Source: DSNY01 sp016861185 (lineage in GTDB: Bacteria > Pseudomonadota > Gammaproteobacteria > Burkholderiales > Burkholderiaceae_F). Taken from it: 32,221 nucleotides of DNA. Below the pieces are notes generated by a model that searched no databases, was not told the origin of the DNA, and saw nothing but the letters and a program-made list of their open reading frames with translations. Position numbers and translations under genes: made by a program. The DNA lies in the NCBI GenBank assembly GCA_030263275.1, contig SZOR01000038.1, forward strand, positions 1-32,221, written 5' to 3'. Below are positions 17,143 to 24,413 of this stretch, in pieces (position 1 is the stretch's first letter; every line of letters starts with the position of its first letter).

Positions 17143-18024
17143 ATGAGCATCCTGATCAACAAGGACACCCGCGTGATCACGCAGGGGATTACCGGCAAGA
17201 CCGGGCAGTTCCATACGCGCGCGTGCCGCGAGTACGCGAACGGGAAGAACTGCTTCGTCGCCGGCGTCAATCCGAAGAAGGCGGGCGAGGACTTCGAGGG
17301 CATTCCGATCTTCGCGAGCGTCAAGGACGCGAAGGTGCAGACCGGCGCGAACGCGAGCGTGATCTACGTGCCGCCGGCAGGGGCGGCCGCGGCGATCTGG
17401 GAGGCGGTCGAAGCCGACCTCGACCTCGTCATCTGCATCACCGAGGGCATTCCGGTGCGCGACATGATCGAAGTGCGCGACCGCATGCGCAAACAGCACC
17501 GCAAGACGATCCTCGTCGGTCCCAACTGCCCGGGTGTGATCACGCCCGACGAGATCAAGATCGGCATCATGCCGGGCCACATCCACAAGAAGGGCCGCAT
17601 CGGCGTCGTGTCGCGGTCGGGCACGCTGACCTACGAAGCGGTCGGGCAGCTCACCGAACTTGGCCTGGGGCAGTCGAGCGCGGTCGGCATCGGCGGCGAT
17701 CCGGTCAACGGGCTGAAGCACATCGACGTGCTGAAGCTCTTCAACGACGACCCGGAAACCGACGCGGTGGTGATGATCGGCGAGATCGGCGGATCCGACG
17801 AAGAGATCGCCGCGCAATGGGCCAAGGACCACATGAAGAAGCCGATCGTCGGCTTCATCGCGGGCGTGACCGCGCCGCCCGGCAAGCGCATGGGCCACGC
17901 CGGCGCGATCATCTCCGGCGGCAAGGGCACCGCGCAGGAAAAACTCGCCGTCATGGAGGCTTGCGGTATCCGAACGACGAAGAATCCGTCGGAGATCGGA
18001 AAGCTGCTGAAGGCGGTGCTGTAG
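17143..18024 (+). CDS. sucD: succinate--CoA ligase, alpha subunit
   Basis: This subunit carries the CoA site and the phospho-histidine of succinyl-CoA synthetase. It has 293 residues: MSILINKDTRVITQGITGKT, the CoA-binding Rossmann part, GPNCPGVITPDEIKIGIMPG, VSRSGTLTYEAVGQLT, and active-site His252 in RMGHAGAIISGGKGTAQEK. The ATG at 17143 is 17 bases after the right GIY-YIG repeat, and the ribosome site is weak, so translation may have been affected by the insertion. The last 27 codons are encoded again downstream, after a core element like that at recA. Confidence 0.97.
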   Translation: MSILINKDTRVITQGITGKTGQFHTRACREYANGKNCFVAGVNPKKAGEDFEGIPIFASVKDAKVQTGANASVIYVPPAGAAAAIWEAVEADLDLVICITEGIPVRDMIEVRDRMRKQHRKTILVGPNCPGVITPDEIKIGIMPGHIHKKGRIGVVSRSGTLTYEAVGQLTELGLGQSSAVGIGGDPVNGLKHIDVLKLFNDDPETDAVVMIGEIGGSDEEIAAQWAKDHMKKPIVGFIAGVTAPPGKRMGHAGAIISGGKGTAQEKLAVMEACGIRTTKNPSEIGKLLKAVL

Positions 18025-18176
18025 GCGAGTTTTCGGCGGAGGCTAACGTGAACGGAGTGAACGTCAAGGCGCACAGCGCCGGCCGTAGCCAGAAACTCGC
18101 GGTGACGGAAGCCTGCGGTATCAAGACGACGAAGAACCCGTCCGAGATCGGCAAGCTGTTGAAGAGCGTCCTCTAA
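17940..18176 (+). repeat. duplicated sucD 3' end around a structured core
   Basis: The final 84 bases of sucD (17941-18024) recur at 18093-18176 with 66 identities. Of 28 codons, 14 differ, but only three change the amino acid (Met/Thr, Arg/Lys, Ala/Ser). The core opens with GGCGAGTTTT (18024-18033), the exact complement of AAAACTCGCC at 17940-17949 inside sucD. GGCTA (18041-18045) pairs with TAGCC (18086-18090), and GGCGC-ACA-GCGCC is at 18068-18080. GGAGG (18038-18042) lies 5 bases before a GTG (18048) in frame with the distal tail, so a 42-residue peptide could be made. The core matches that behind recA at TTTCGGCG, AGGCTAACG, AAGGCGC and GCGCCGGCCG. Confidence 0.85.
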
Positions 18177-18230
18177 CAAGACGCGGCGCCGCGCAGGCGG
18201 GCAACGCCGGCAGACGAGGAGACACGGCGC

Positions 18231-18935
18231 ATGTGGCAGTGGCTGTTGAATCTGGAATGGGATGCCATCGTCCAGATCATCATCATCGACATCCTGCTCG
18301 GGGGAGACAACGCCGTCATCATCGCGCTCGCCTGTCGCAACCTGCCGCCCAAGCATCGCCGGCTCGGCATCATCTGGGGCGCAGCCGGCGCGATCGCCCT
18401 GCGCGTGATTCTGATCACTGTCGCCGTCGCGCTGCTGACCCTGCCTTTCCTCAAGCTCGTCGGCGGGCTGTTGTTGCTGTGGATCGGCGTCAAGCTGATC
18501 GCGCCGCCGCCCGAGCACGACGAGCACGCCAGCATCCAGGCGAGCGACAAGCTGTGGGCGGCGATCAAGACGATCATCGTCGCCGACTTCGTGATGTCGC
18601 TCGACAACGTGATCGCGATCGCCGGTGCCGCGGAGCAGGCCGATCCGAGTCAGCGCACGGGGTTGATCATCTTCGGTCTGCTGGTCAGCGTGCCGTTCAT
18701 CGTGTTCGGCAGCCAGCTGATCCTCAAGCTGCTCGATCGCCTGCCGATCATCGTCGTACTCGGCGGCGGTCTACTCGGCTGGATCGCGGGCGGGCTGATC
18801 GTCGGTGATCCGATTGTCCAGCCCTACTTCCCCGGTGATGCGTACGTCGGTTACGTCGCGAGCGCGCTCGGCGCCGTGTTCGTCGTGGCGCTGGCCAAAT
18901 GGCTCGAACGACGCCGCTCGGGCGCTGCGATCTGA
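18231..18935 (+). CDS. TerC family integral membrane protein (YjbE-type)
   Basis: This 234-residue inner-membrane protein has about seven hydrophobic helices. The TerC signatures are present: LEWDAIVQIIIIDILLGGDN at the start, with Asp-Asn in a transmembrane helix, and the repeat DFVMSLDNVIAIAGAAEQA. Related YjbE/Alx/MntP-like proteins export manganese, so a metal-ion efflux role is likely but inferred. GAGGAG lies about 10 bases before the ATG. It follows the duplicated sucD tail by 54 bases. No yybP-ykoY riboswitch was recognised upstream. Confidence 0.9.
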   Translation: MWQWLLNLEWDAIVQIIIIDILLGGDNAVIIALACRNLPPKHRRLGIIWGAAGAIALRVILITVAVALLTLPFLKLVGGLLLLWIGVKLIAPPPEHDEHASIQASDKLWAAIKTIIVADFVMSLDNVIAIAGAAEQADPSQRTGLIIFGLLVSVPFIVFGSQLILKLLDRLPIIVVLGGGLLGWIAGGLIVGDPIVQPYFPGDAYVGYVASALGAVFVVALAKWLERRRSGAAI

Positions 18936-18995
18936 ATGTCCTGCGGCCGGCGCCGCGTTTCGACATAATCCGCCGCGCAGGATCGCGCCCTCCCG

Positions 18996-19814
18996 ATGAA
19001 CCACGCGCTCGACTTCGCCCTCAGGACCCATGCGGGACTCGTGCGCCCGTTGAACGAGGACGCGCTCGGCGCCGACCCCGACGCGGGCCTGTTCATCCTC
19101 GCCGACGGACTCGGCGGGTACAACGCCGGCGAGATCGCCAGCACGATGGCCGTCAGCACGCTGCTGACGGAACTGACCGCTGCGCAGGACAAGGCCAGAG
19201 CCGAAGATGCCCCGTTCGATCCGCGCGCCGCGCTGCGCGAGTCGATGGTCGGCATGAACGCGACGATCTTCCGCGCGGCGCTGAACAGCACCGCCTTCGA
19301 GGGCATGGCCACCACGGTGGTCATCGCGTGGCTGCTCGACGGCAGGCTGTGGGCCGCGCACGCGGGCGACTCGCGGCTGTACCGGTTTCGCGGCGGCGTG
19401 CTCGAGCAGCTCACGCGCGACCACTCCTTTTCGCAGGAGCTGCTCGACGCGGGCATGGTGACCGAAGAAGAGGCGCGCCTGCTGCCGGCCAAGAACCTGG
19501 TCACGCGTGCGCTGGGGGCGAGCCCCGACGTGGAACCCGAGATCCACGATTACGACGTGCGGGCAGGAGACTTGCTTGTGCTCTGTTCCGACGGCCTGAC
19601 GGAAATGGTGACGCACTACGAGATCGGCGGACTGATCTCGGCCTGCGCGCCCGACGTCGACGAGGCCGCGCGCCGTCTGGTCGATATGGCCAACGAGGCC
19701 GGCGGCCGCGACAACGTGTCGGTGATCGTCGTCAACATCGGCGACGGGCGGGACGAGACGGCGACCGATCGTCAGGCCGAGGACGCCCGGGCCGCGGATG
19801 GAGCGGCCGCTTGA
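18996..19814 (+). CDS. PP2C-type serine/threonine protein phosphatase
   Basis: This is a cytoplasmic metal-dependent phosphatase of the PPM/Stp1 kind, 272 residues. Metal-site motifs are RPLNEDALG, FILADGLGGYNAGEIAS, WAAHAGDSRLYRFRGG, VLCSDGLTEM and GGRDNVSVIVV; all the expected aspartates are there. The C-terminal 25 residues are charged and probably disordered. A CATAAT box 30 bases before the ATG may be its -10. An FHA protein follows 68 bases later, the usual pairing in Ser/Thr phosphorylation signalling; no Hanks-type kinase is in the window. Confidence 0.93.
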   Translation: MNHALDFALRTHAGLVRPLNEDALGADPDAGLFILADGLGGYNAGEIASTMAVSTLLTELTAAQDKARAEDAPFDPRAALRESMVGMNATIFRAALNSTAFEGMATTVVIAWLLDGRLWAAHAGDSRLYRFRGGVLEQLTRDHSFSQELLDAGMVTEEEARLLPAKNLVTRALGASPDVEPEIHDYDVRAGDLLVLCSDGLTEMVTHYEIGGLISACAPDVDEAARRLVDMANEAGGRDNVSVIVVNIGDGRDETATDRQAEDARAADGAAA

Positions 19815-19882
19815 TTGGCAAGCCGGGCGTCGCGCTGGCAGAATCACCGTCTATCCCATAAGTAGAACTACAGGGAGCAAGC

Positions 19883-20566
19883 ATGCCGAGGATGGTGCTG
19901 AGCCTGGACGGGGTGGTCCTGCGGGAGGTCAACCTCTCGAAGGAGCGCACGACCATCGGCCGCCGCTCCCACAACGACGTCGTGATCGACAACCTCGCCG
20001 TCAGCGGCGAGCACGCCGTCGTGTACGCCTCCGGCTCGGACATCTACCTCGAGGACCTCGGCTCGACCAACGGCACCACCGTCAACGGCCAGCCGATCAA
20101 GAAGCACCTGCTGCAGAGCGGCGACATCGTCGAAATCGGGAAGTACCGGCTGAAGTTCCTGGCCGACGGCGCGACCGGCTCAGAGACCGAAGTCGACATC
20201 GACACCTCGCAGCCGTTGCGTCGAGAGTTCTACGGCCCCGGCCCGGCGACGATCCAGGTCCGTCAGCCGGCCGGCGGTGCCGAAGAGGGCGGGCAGCCCG
20301 CCGCGATGATCAAGATCCTCTCCGGCGCCAATGCGGGGCGCGAGCTGGCGCTCGTCAAGGCGCTGACCACCATCGGCCGTCCGGGTCACCAGGTTGCAGT
20401 GATCACGCGCCGTCCGACCGGCTATTTCATCGCGCATGTCGAGGGCGAAGTTTTCCCGACCGTCAACGGCGCCAACCTCGGCTCCGCCGCGCACCCGCTC
20501 AAGGACAAGGACATCATCGAGCTGGCGGGCGTGAAGATGGAGTTCTCGAACCCCACTGCGGCGTGA
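19883..20566 (+). CDS. double FHA-domain protein
   Basis: This is a 227-residue phosphothreonine-binding protein. The first FHA domain (about 1-95) is canonical: TTIGRRSHNDVVIDNLAVSG, EHAVV and LEDLGSTNGTTVNG hold the conserved Gly-Arg, Ser, His and Asn. A linker with acidic and proline residues follows. The second domain (about 140-225) is degenerate: it has TTIGRPGHQ and TVNGANL but lacks the Ser-Arg-His pattern, so phosphopeptide binding is doubtful. CAGGGAG precedes the ATG by about 8 bases. Its partner is the PP2C phosphatase just upstream. Confidence 0.92.
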   Translation: MPRMVLSLDGVVLREVNLSKERTTIGRRSHNDVVIDNLAVSGEHAVVYASGSDIYLEDLGSTNGTTVNGQPIKKHLLQSGDIVEIGKYRLKFLADGATGSETEVDIDTSQPLRREFYGPGPATIQVRQPAGGAEEGGQPAAMIKILSGANAGRELALVKALTTIGRPGHQVAVITRRPTGYFIAHVEGEVFPTVNGANLGSAAHPLKDKDIIELAGVKMEFSNPTAA

Positions 20567-20581
20567 TTCAGGGAGTTGGCA

Positions 20582-20737
20582 ATGAGGTATCGCGTGGTGT
20601 TGCATCGATCGGAGGAGGGCGTCGCCGCCTCGGTCCCGGGGCTGCCAGGCTGCTGGTCGCAGGGTGACACCGAGGAAGAGGCGCTGGCCAACATCAAGCA
20701 GGCGATCGAGGACTATCTCGCTGTCGTCGAGGACTGA
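20582..20737 (+). CDS. HicB-like (UPF0150) protein, shortened
   Basis: MRYRVVLHRSEEGVAASVPG begins a 51-residue protein that continues with LPGCWSQGDTEEEALANIKQ and ends AIEDYLAVVED. This is the HicB N-terminal beta-fold. Relatives usually run about 15 residues further after VVED, so this one looks cut short at the TGA (20735-20737). AGGGAG lies 6 bases before the ATG, 12 bases after the FHA stop. No hicA toxin is nearby; such orphan HicB-like proteins are common. It converges on the RelE gene just 6 bases away. Confidence 0.75.
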   Translation: MRYRVVLHRSEEGVAASVPGLPGCWSQGDTEEEALANIKQAIEDYLAVVED

Positions 20738-20743
20738 CTGCTC

Positions 20744-21013
20744 CTACCGATACACGTCGCGTCGATGGCCGATGCGGACCACGAGGATGCGCATCACATC
20801 GTCCTCGATGCGGGCGATGATGCGGTAGTCACCGACGCGATACTTCCAGAATTCTCCGAAGCGCTCTCCGCGCAGAGCCTCGCCCAGCTCGCGCGGGTTG
20901 GCATGATTGGCCAGTCGCTCGATGAGGAATCGAAGGATCCGGCGCGCGACGCTCGGGTCAAGTCGATCAAGCTCCTTTTCAGCGTGTGCGGACAGTTCAA
21001 TCTTCCAGGCCAT
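20744..21013 (-). CDS. RelE/ParE-family toxin
   Basis: The 89-residue protein MAWKIELSAHAEKELDRLDP has the RelE fold signatures: the helix pair with ILRFLIERLANHANPRELGE, the GEFWKYRVGDYRIIARIEDD strands and the C-terminal VVRIGHRRDVYR. RelE toxins cut mRNA in the ribosome A site. The ATG overlaps the antitoxin gene by 17 bases, so translation is coupled. It is complete, with all basic C-terminal residues, and is probably functional. Confidence 0.92.
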   Translation of the reverse strand: MAWKIELSAHAEKELDRLDPSVARRILRFLIERLANHANPRELGEALRGERFGEFWKYRVGDYRIIARIEDDVMRILVVRIGHRRDVYR

Positions 21014-21221
21014 AACGCTTGACGACCTCTTCCAGCGGAACGGTCTTCGAACGCCCTTTCAGGATGTCGTCGTAGCGCTTCTCGGCGAGGTAAAGATCTT
21101 CCAGATCGTCCAGGTACTCGAGAATCGCCTCCCGTGCATAGAAGCTCTTCGTGCGGCCGGTTCGCTTGGCCAGTTTCTCGAGCCGCTCCTCGATCTCGGG
21201 GGGCAGGCGGATTGCGAGCAT
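20997..21221 (-). CDS. RHH-type (RelB/CopG-like) antitoxin
   Basis: A 74-residue antitoxin: MLAIRLPPEIEERLEKLAKR is a ribbon-helix-helix start, followed by TGRTKSFYAREAILEYLDDL, and a C-terminal tail (DDILKGRSKTVPLEEVVKRY) that would bind the toxin. AAGGAG lies 7 bases before the ATG. It is first in the operon, as usual, and its own product probably binds the palindrome just upstream. Confidence 0.92.
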   Translation of the reverse strand: MLAIRLPPEIEERLEKLAKRTGRTKSFYAREAILEYLDDLEDLYLAEKRYDDILKGRSKTVPLEEVVKRYGLED

Positions 21222-21227
21222 GGTGAA

Positions 21228-21245
21228 CTCCTTCGCGATCGCGAA
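21228..21245 (-). promoter_or_regulatory. palindromic operator over the antitoxin ribosome site
   Basis: TTCGCGATCGCGAA (21232-21245) is a perfect 14-base palindrome abutting the AAGGAG ribosome site of the antitoxin gene. RHH antitoxins bind short palindromes in their own leader, so autoregulation is inferred. Confidence 0.6.
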
Positions 21246-21312
21246 TGGTAGCGCTGCGCGAGTCTAGCGGTCCGGCCCACAGAGCAGCGCGGCGGCGAAG
21301 GCGGACCGCCTG

Positions 21313-21388
21313 GATGACGACGGTCGCCCCGCGTCGTCCCGGCGAAGAGCCCGCCCCGGACTCGATCCGGGGCCGGGACCCAGTCACC
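21313..21388. repeat. palindromic intergenic repeat
   Basis: GTCCCGG (21336-21342) pairs with CCGGGAC (21373-21379), enclosing CCCCGGA-CTCGA-TCCGGGG (21354-21372). The CGTCGTCCCGGCG start and CCCAGTCACC end mark it as another member of the GC-rich palindrome class seen at 9068 and around the GIY-YIG gene. The remaining 250 bases up to the pilin promoter show no gene. Confidence 0.6.
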
Positions 21389-21637
21389 GCGCCTGACACT
21401 TGGATCCGCGCTGACGATTGGAGTCGATAAGGGCCATGGCGTCCGGGCGACGGACCGGTAGCAACGTAGTCCAACTCCGCCGCGATGCTCGGACGACCGG
21501 CTGTCGCGTCCTAGGCTCTTCGGACTAGCGCACAGGGGACGGCATACCTGCCGCGATTCGTCACCGGCAACTGACAGACCTCGTCAGTTTTCGTCGCAGA
21601 AATGCGGCAAATAGGCGCCCAAACTCCCGATTTCGAC

Positions 21638-21652
21638 TGGCACGGAACTTGG
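21638..21652 (+). promoter_or_regulatory. sigma54-type promoter of the pilin gene
   Basis: TGGCACG (21638-21644), 4 bases, then TTGGA (21649-21653). The -24 GG is intact and the spacing to the -12 element is right, but -12 is GG instead of GC. Pilin genes of many proteobacteria are driven by sigma54 with PilR; here that link is inferred. It lies 53 bases before the pilin ATG. Confidence 0.7.
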
Positions 21653-21704
21653 AGACACTGTGGTCATCGGCACCCCCGCCGGTTCTTCCTCAGAGGAGTG
21701 GTCA

Positions 21705-22172
21705 ATGATCAAACGTCAAATCGCCCGCGCCCAACGCGGCTTCACCCTGATCGAGTTGATGATCGTTGTGGCGATCATCGGCATTCTGGCTGCGATCGCG
21801 ATTCCGCAGTATCAGGACTATGTGACGCGTTCGCGGTGGTCGGACAACTTCCAGCGGATCGCGCAACTGAAGCAGGCGATTGCCGAGTGCGTGCAGGTCA
21901 ACAATCAGACTGCCGCCGTTGCAGCTCCGTGTGACAGCCTTGCGGGCCTGCAAGGTGCTGGCACCGAGTTTCTTCCCGCCGGCTACACGATCACCGGAAC
22001 TCACCTGAATGCGGCTACGTCCACTTACACCGGTGGCGTCATTACGCTGAGGGGCGCCACGACTGCCGGTAGCTGTGTTGTGACGATGACGCCGACTATT
22101 GGCGGTAACGCCGTTACTTGGGCCTACGCAAACACGGCCCCGTGCACCCGCGCGCAGACTGGCGTGAGCTAA
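21705..22172 (+). CDS. pilA: type IV major pilin-like protein (PilA type)
   Basis: This is a 155-residue prepilin. A short basic leader (MIKRQIARAQRG) is followed by the prepilin-peptidase site G^FTLIELMIVVAIIGILAA, with Glu at mature position 5, and the long N-terminal helix ending in IPQYQDYVTRSRWSD. The globular part has four cysteines (ECVQV, APCDS, GSCVVT, APCTRA), two of them forming a likely C-terminal disulfide loop. GAGGAG lies 7 bases before ATG 21705. It stands alone, without other pil genes, between a toxin-antitoxin pair and a degraded region, with its own sigma54 promoter and a strong terminator. Confidence 0.93.
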   Translation: MIKRQIARAQRGFTLIELMIVVAIIGILAAIAIPQYQDYVTRSRWSDNFQRIAQLKQAIAECVQVNNQTAAVAAPCDSLAGLQGAGTEFLPAGYTITGTHLNAATSTYTGGVITLRGATTAGSCVVTMTPTIGGNAVTWAYANTAPCTRAQTGVS

Positions 22173-22193
22173 TCAGCGATCCTGAAGTGTTGT

Positions 22194-22228
22194 GAACAAA
22201 GGGCGGCTCAGCCGCCCTTTGTTCTTTT
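22194..22228 (+). terminator. rho-independent terminator of the pilin gene
   Basis: A perfect 14-base stem, GAACAAAGGGCGGC at 22194-22207 with its complement at 22211-22224, a TCA loop and a TTTT tail. It lies 22 bases after the pilin stop. Confidence 0.93.
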
Positions 22229-22759
22229 GGCGGATCCCAACTTAGCGCAAAGCCTTGCCTTGCCAACGCTTCCGGACCAGTTATCGACCGCTTGTCGATT
22301 GCCTAGTCTCGGCACATCTCGTGTTCAGAGCCGGACGAATCACTTGCACACCGTTGCGCTTTGACTGGCCGGAGACGGCGCGGGGCGTTCGCGAAACCAG
22401 CAGATCCCGTCGCATGGCTGGTTCAGGTAGGCGATCCCGCCGAAGGCCGAATCAACCGCGCGCCGCCGTTCAGCGTTCGTTCCGCGGACAGCAGCGATTG
22501 AGGCATGAGCGCGTAGGCGGCCCGAGCGATCGGGCATCAATCTTCGGCGCCGCAGTCATGCACGATCCGGTCGCGTGACCTGCGCGCTTCTCGATGAGGT
22601 GCCAACGGGGATCGCAGACACCGCGCGCCCGGCGCAGTTCTTCGAGCGGATCGGCTAAGACCCCCGCGAGCAGATCTCTACGGCCGGGCGTCACGGGAAC
22701 AGGCCCACGGCTGGGTGCGCGGCAGGTCGGACGAACGGCCTTGCCTCTTCGTTCCAGCG
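22229..22759. other. no recognisable gene (decayed intergenic DNA)
   Basis: Short open frames occur on both strands, but none has a ribosome site, a recognisable family or steady coding character. A minus frame around 22590-22775 (PLEELRRARGVCDPRWHLIE) looks faintly protein-like and directly continues the degraded nucleotidyltransferase, so the stretch may be the remains of that gene and a partner. I make no functional claim. Confidence 0.5.
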
Positions 22760-22965
22760 TCGGCATGAGGAACAGCACACGTCCATCTTGCGCTCGCCCA
22801 GCCGCGCGTCGATCTCGATGCGCAACCGCATTTCGAGTGCCCGCTCATCAGCGACCGCCATGCCGAGCACGTCGACTGGCGGATCGATGTCGCTGCCGGC
22901 GGTAGACGGGCGCCGAGTGCCGCGCTTAGCTCGCGCGGCTGCAGGCGGACGCGCGAGTCGATCAT
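22760..22965 (-). pseudogene. degraded MNT-type nucleotidyltransferase
   Basis: From an ATG at 22965 the minus strand reads MIDSRVRLQPRELSAALGAR and LPPAA, a typical start of a small nucleotidyltransferase. The frame then shifts, and GSDIDPPVDVLGMAVADERA, LEMRLRIEIDARLGERKMDV appears in another frame. The expected FGSRARG stretch before SDID is missing, so there is an internal deletion plus frameshift. Intact relatives are MNT-HEPN antitoxins or related enzymes. The call rests on pattern memory, so it is moderate. Confidence 0.5.
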
Positions 22966-23074
22966 CGCCGTCTGTTAGGACGCCAGCGGCGCGGTGTCGG
23001 TCGGCGCGCGTGTGCGTTGCTCAGGCGGCATGACCCGCACCGACGCGCGCGCATGGCGCAAGCGACGCCGGGAT

Positions 23075-23446
23075 CTACACCCGACGAACGAGCGCCGAGT
23101 AGGCTTCCGGCACACGATCCGCAGTCACCAGCACGAGCCCCTCGGTGACTGCTTGTGCAATCAGCGTCCGATCGAAAGGATCCTTGTGCAGCTCGGGCAG
23201 ACCGAACGTGGCAAGCGCGTGGCGAGGCGAAATCGGCGGCGCGTCAAAGCCGCTCCCTTTGATTCCCGCGACGACCGCGGCCGGATCGACGTCGAGTCGA
23301 CCCAAGCCGATCTTGACGCAACACTCCCGGACTGACGCACTGCTGACCAACACGCGCTGCGCGTCCCCAATCAGACGCCGCCCATTTGTCATCGGTCATC
23401 GCGAGTCGGCGAGGAACCATGGGAAAACCTGTGCATCGAACAGGAT
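23075..23446 (-). pseudogene. VapC-like PIN toxin with in-frame stop and lost start
   Basis: The minus frame from 23446 reads ILFDAQVFPWFLADSR, a TGA (23398-23396), then PMTNGRRLIGDAQRVLVSSA, SVRECCVKIGLGRLDVDPAA, and finally HKDPFDRTLIAQAVTEGLVL, VTAD. These are the PIN-domain landmarks: the first acidic residue in LFDAQVF, SA.S..E.. with Glu, and DPFDR...AQA with TAD. The initiator is replaced by ACC before ILFDAQ, and the TGA breaks the frame after 16 residues. The downstream part is otherwise intact. Any product would lack the first catalytic Asp. Confidence 0.75.
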
Positions 23447-23723
23447 GGTGCGCCAGGACTCGCCGAAGGTTTCCAGGACCTTCGAAGGTTGCGGCGCATC
23501 GAAATCCGCGGCGATCTTTAGGCGCTTGAGATAGCCGGGTCGTCGCGTGCGAATGGGTCCGGCCGCCGCGCCCTGCGCGCTTGCGGGCGCCAGGAACCGG
23601 TCGGATCAACAGACCTTCGCCTGCGCGGTCGATTGTCGCCGTCTCGCCTTCAAGGCGATATTCCTTCGGAATTCGGACAGCCTGGCTGCCGCCCGACTTG
23701 AAGATCTTGGTCGTGGCTGCCAT
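23447..23723 (-). pseudogene. antitoxin remnant: AbrB/VapB-like start fused out of frame to a Phd-like end
   Basis: From ATG 23723 the minus strand reads MAATTKIFKSGGSQAVRIPK, EYRLEGETATIDRAGEGLLI, an AbrB/VapB DNA-binding domain. Around 23590 the meaningful frame changes: RTRRPGYLKRLKIAADFDAP, QPSKVLETFGES is the typical C-terminus of a Phd/YefM-type antitoxin. No stop separates that end from the VapC-like frame (GES-WRT-ILFDAQ), where TGG stands where a TGA would be expected. This is therefore a mosaic or frameshifted antitoxin that has also lost its border with the toxin. Confidence 0.65.
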
Positions 23724-23831
23724 CGCGAGCTTCGCGGAGTGACTCGGCGGAGTTCATGCGCCATATCTGCGCGGCGGGACGCACCGGCCTCGACGAGTCG
23801 GCGGGGCGGATCCCCGGAACTCCGGGACGGG

Positions 23832-24413
23832 TCAATCGGCGCTCGGGCGTGAGTATGTGTCGGCCGGCAGCTGCAGGTTGAGCCCGAGTGCGCTTGCCGT
23901 ACGCTCACCCTCGGGCCCGAAGAAACGGATGCGACCGCTCAGTTCGACCAGAATGACTTCGCGCGCGCTGGCGGCGAGATAGGCGGCGACCTTGGCGTCG
24001 AGTTCGGCGTGCGTTTTGCGCTCCGACTGGACCTCAACGATCGGCGGCGGTGCAGGTGATGCGGGATCGTCCGGAGTGGGCCGCGATTGCTACGCGATGT
24101 CGGGCACGCGTACACCGATGCGCGTCAGCACGCAGATTCCGAGCAGCGCCTCGCCGCCGAGCTGCTGGAAGATCTGCCGCATCAGAGCTGCGACGATGCG
24201 CTGATGCGGCTTGCCGGGCCGGCTTGTCGCGACGACGTCTCCGTGCTCATCGAGTTCGCAGAAGTCGGGTGCAGACGGATCGCGCTGCAGCTCGTTCCAG
24301 CGTCGCGCAAGTTCGTCGGGCGACAGGGCCGCATATGCGATGCCGACTGGAATGACCTGCCTCCGGGTGCCGTGATATGCGTCACGCCGAGTGTAGGGCG
24401 CAGCGGTCAGCAC
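23832..24413 (-). pseudogene. Uma2-family endonuclease with one in-frame TAG
   Basis: The minus frame runs ALSPDELARRWNELQRDPSA, PDFCELDEHGDVV, KPHQRIVAALMRQIFQQLGG, EALLGICVLTRIGVRVPDIA, then TAG (24092-24090), then resumes in the same frame with IVEVQSERKTHAELDAKVAA, YLAASAREVILVELSGRIRF, FGPEG to a TGA at 23834. Both halves match Uma2 (DUF820), a PD-(D/E)XK-like nuclease fold, with the VPDIA and VEVQS catalytic-region strands. Relatives have Trp after PDIA, so TGG to TAG is the likely single mutation. The sequence is otherwise full-length (about 190 residues), so the break is recent, or the codon is read through. Confidence 0.75.

Noticed and set aside
17223..18176. 317-codon frame across sucD ending in the distal SucD tail
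   Set aside because: Upstream of 18021 it is an out-of-frame reading of sucD; only the last part is meaningful, and that is described as the duplication.
21301..21640. A gene between the RHH antitoxin and the pilin promoter
   Set aside because: Frames are short and cross a palindromic repeat; no ribosome site or similarity seen.
22229..23000. Several 60-100 codon frames on both strands
   Set aside because: No start signals, mixed frames and no recognised domains; treated as decayed DNA.
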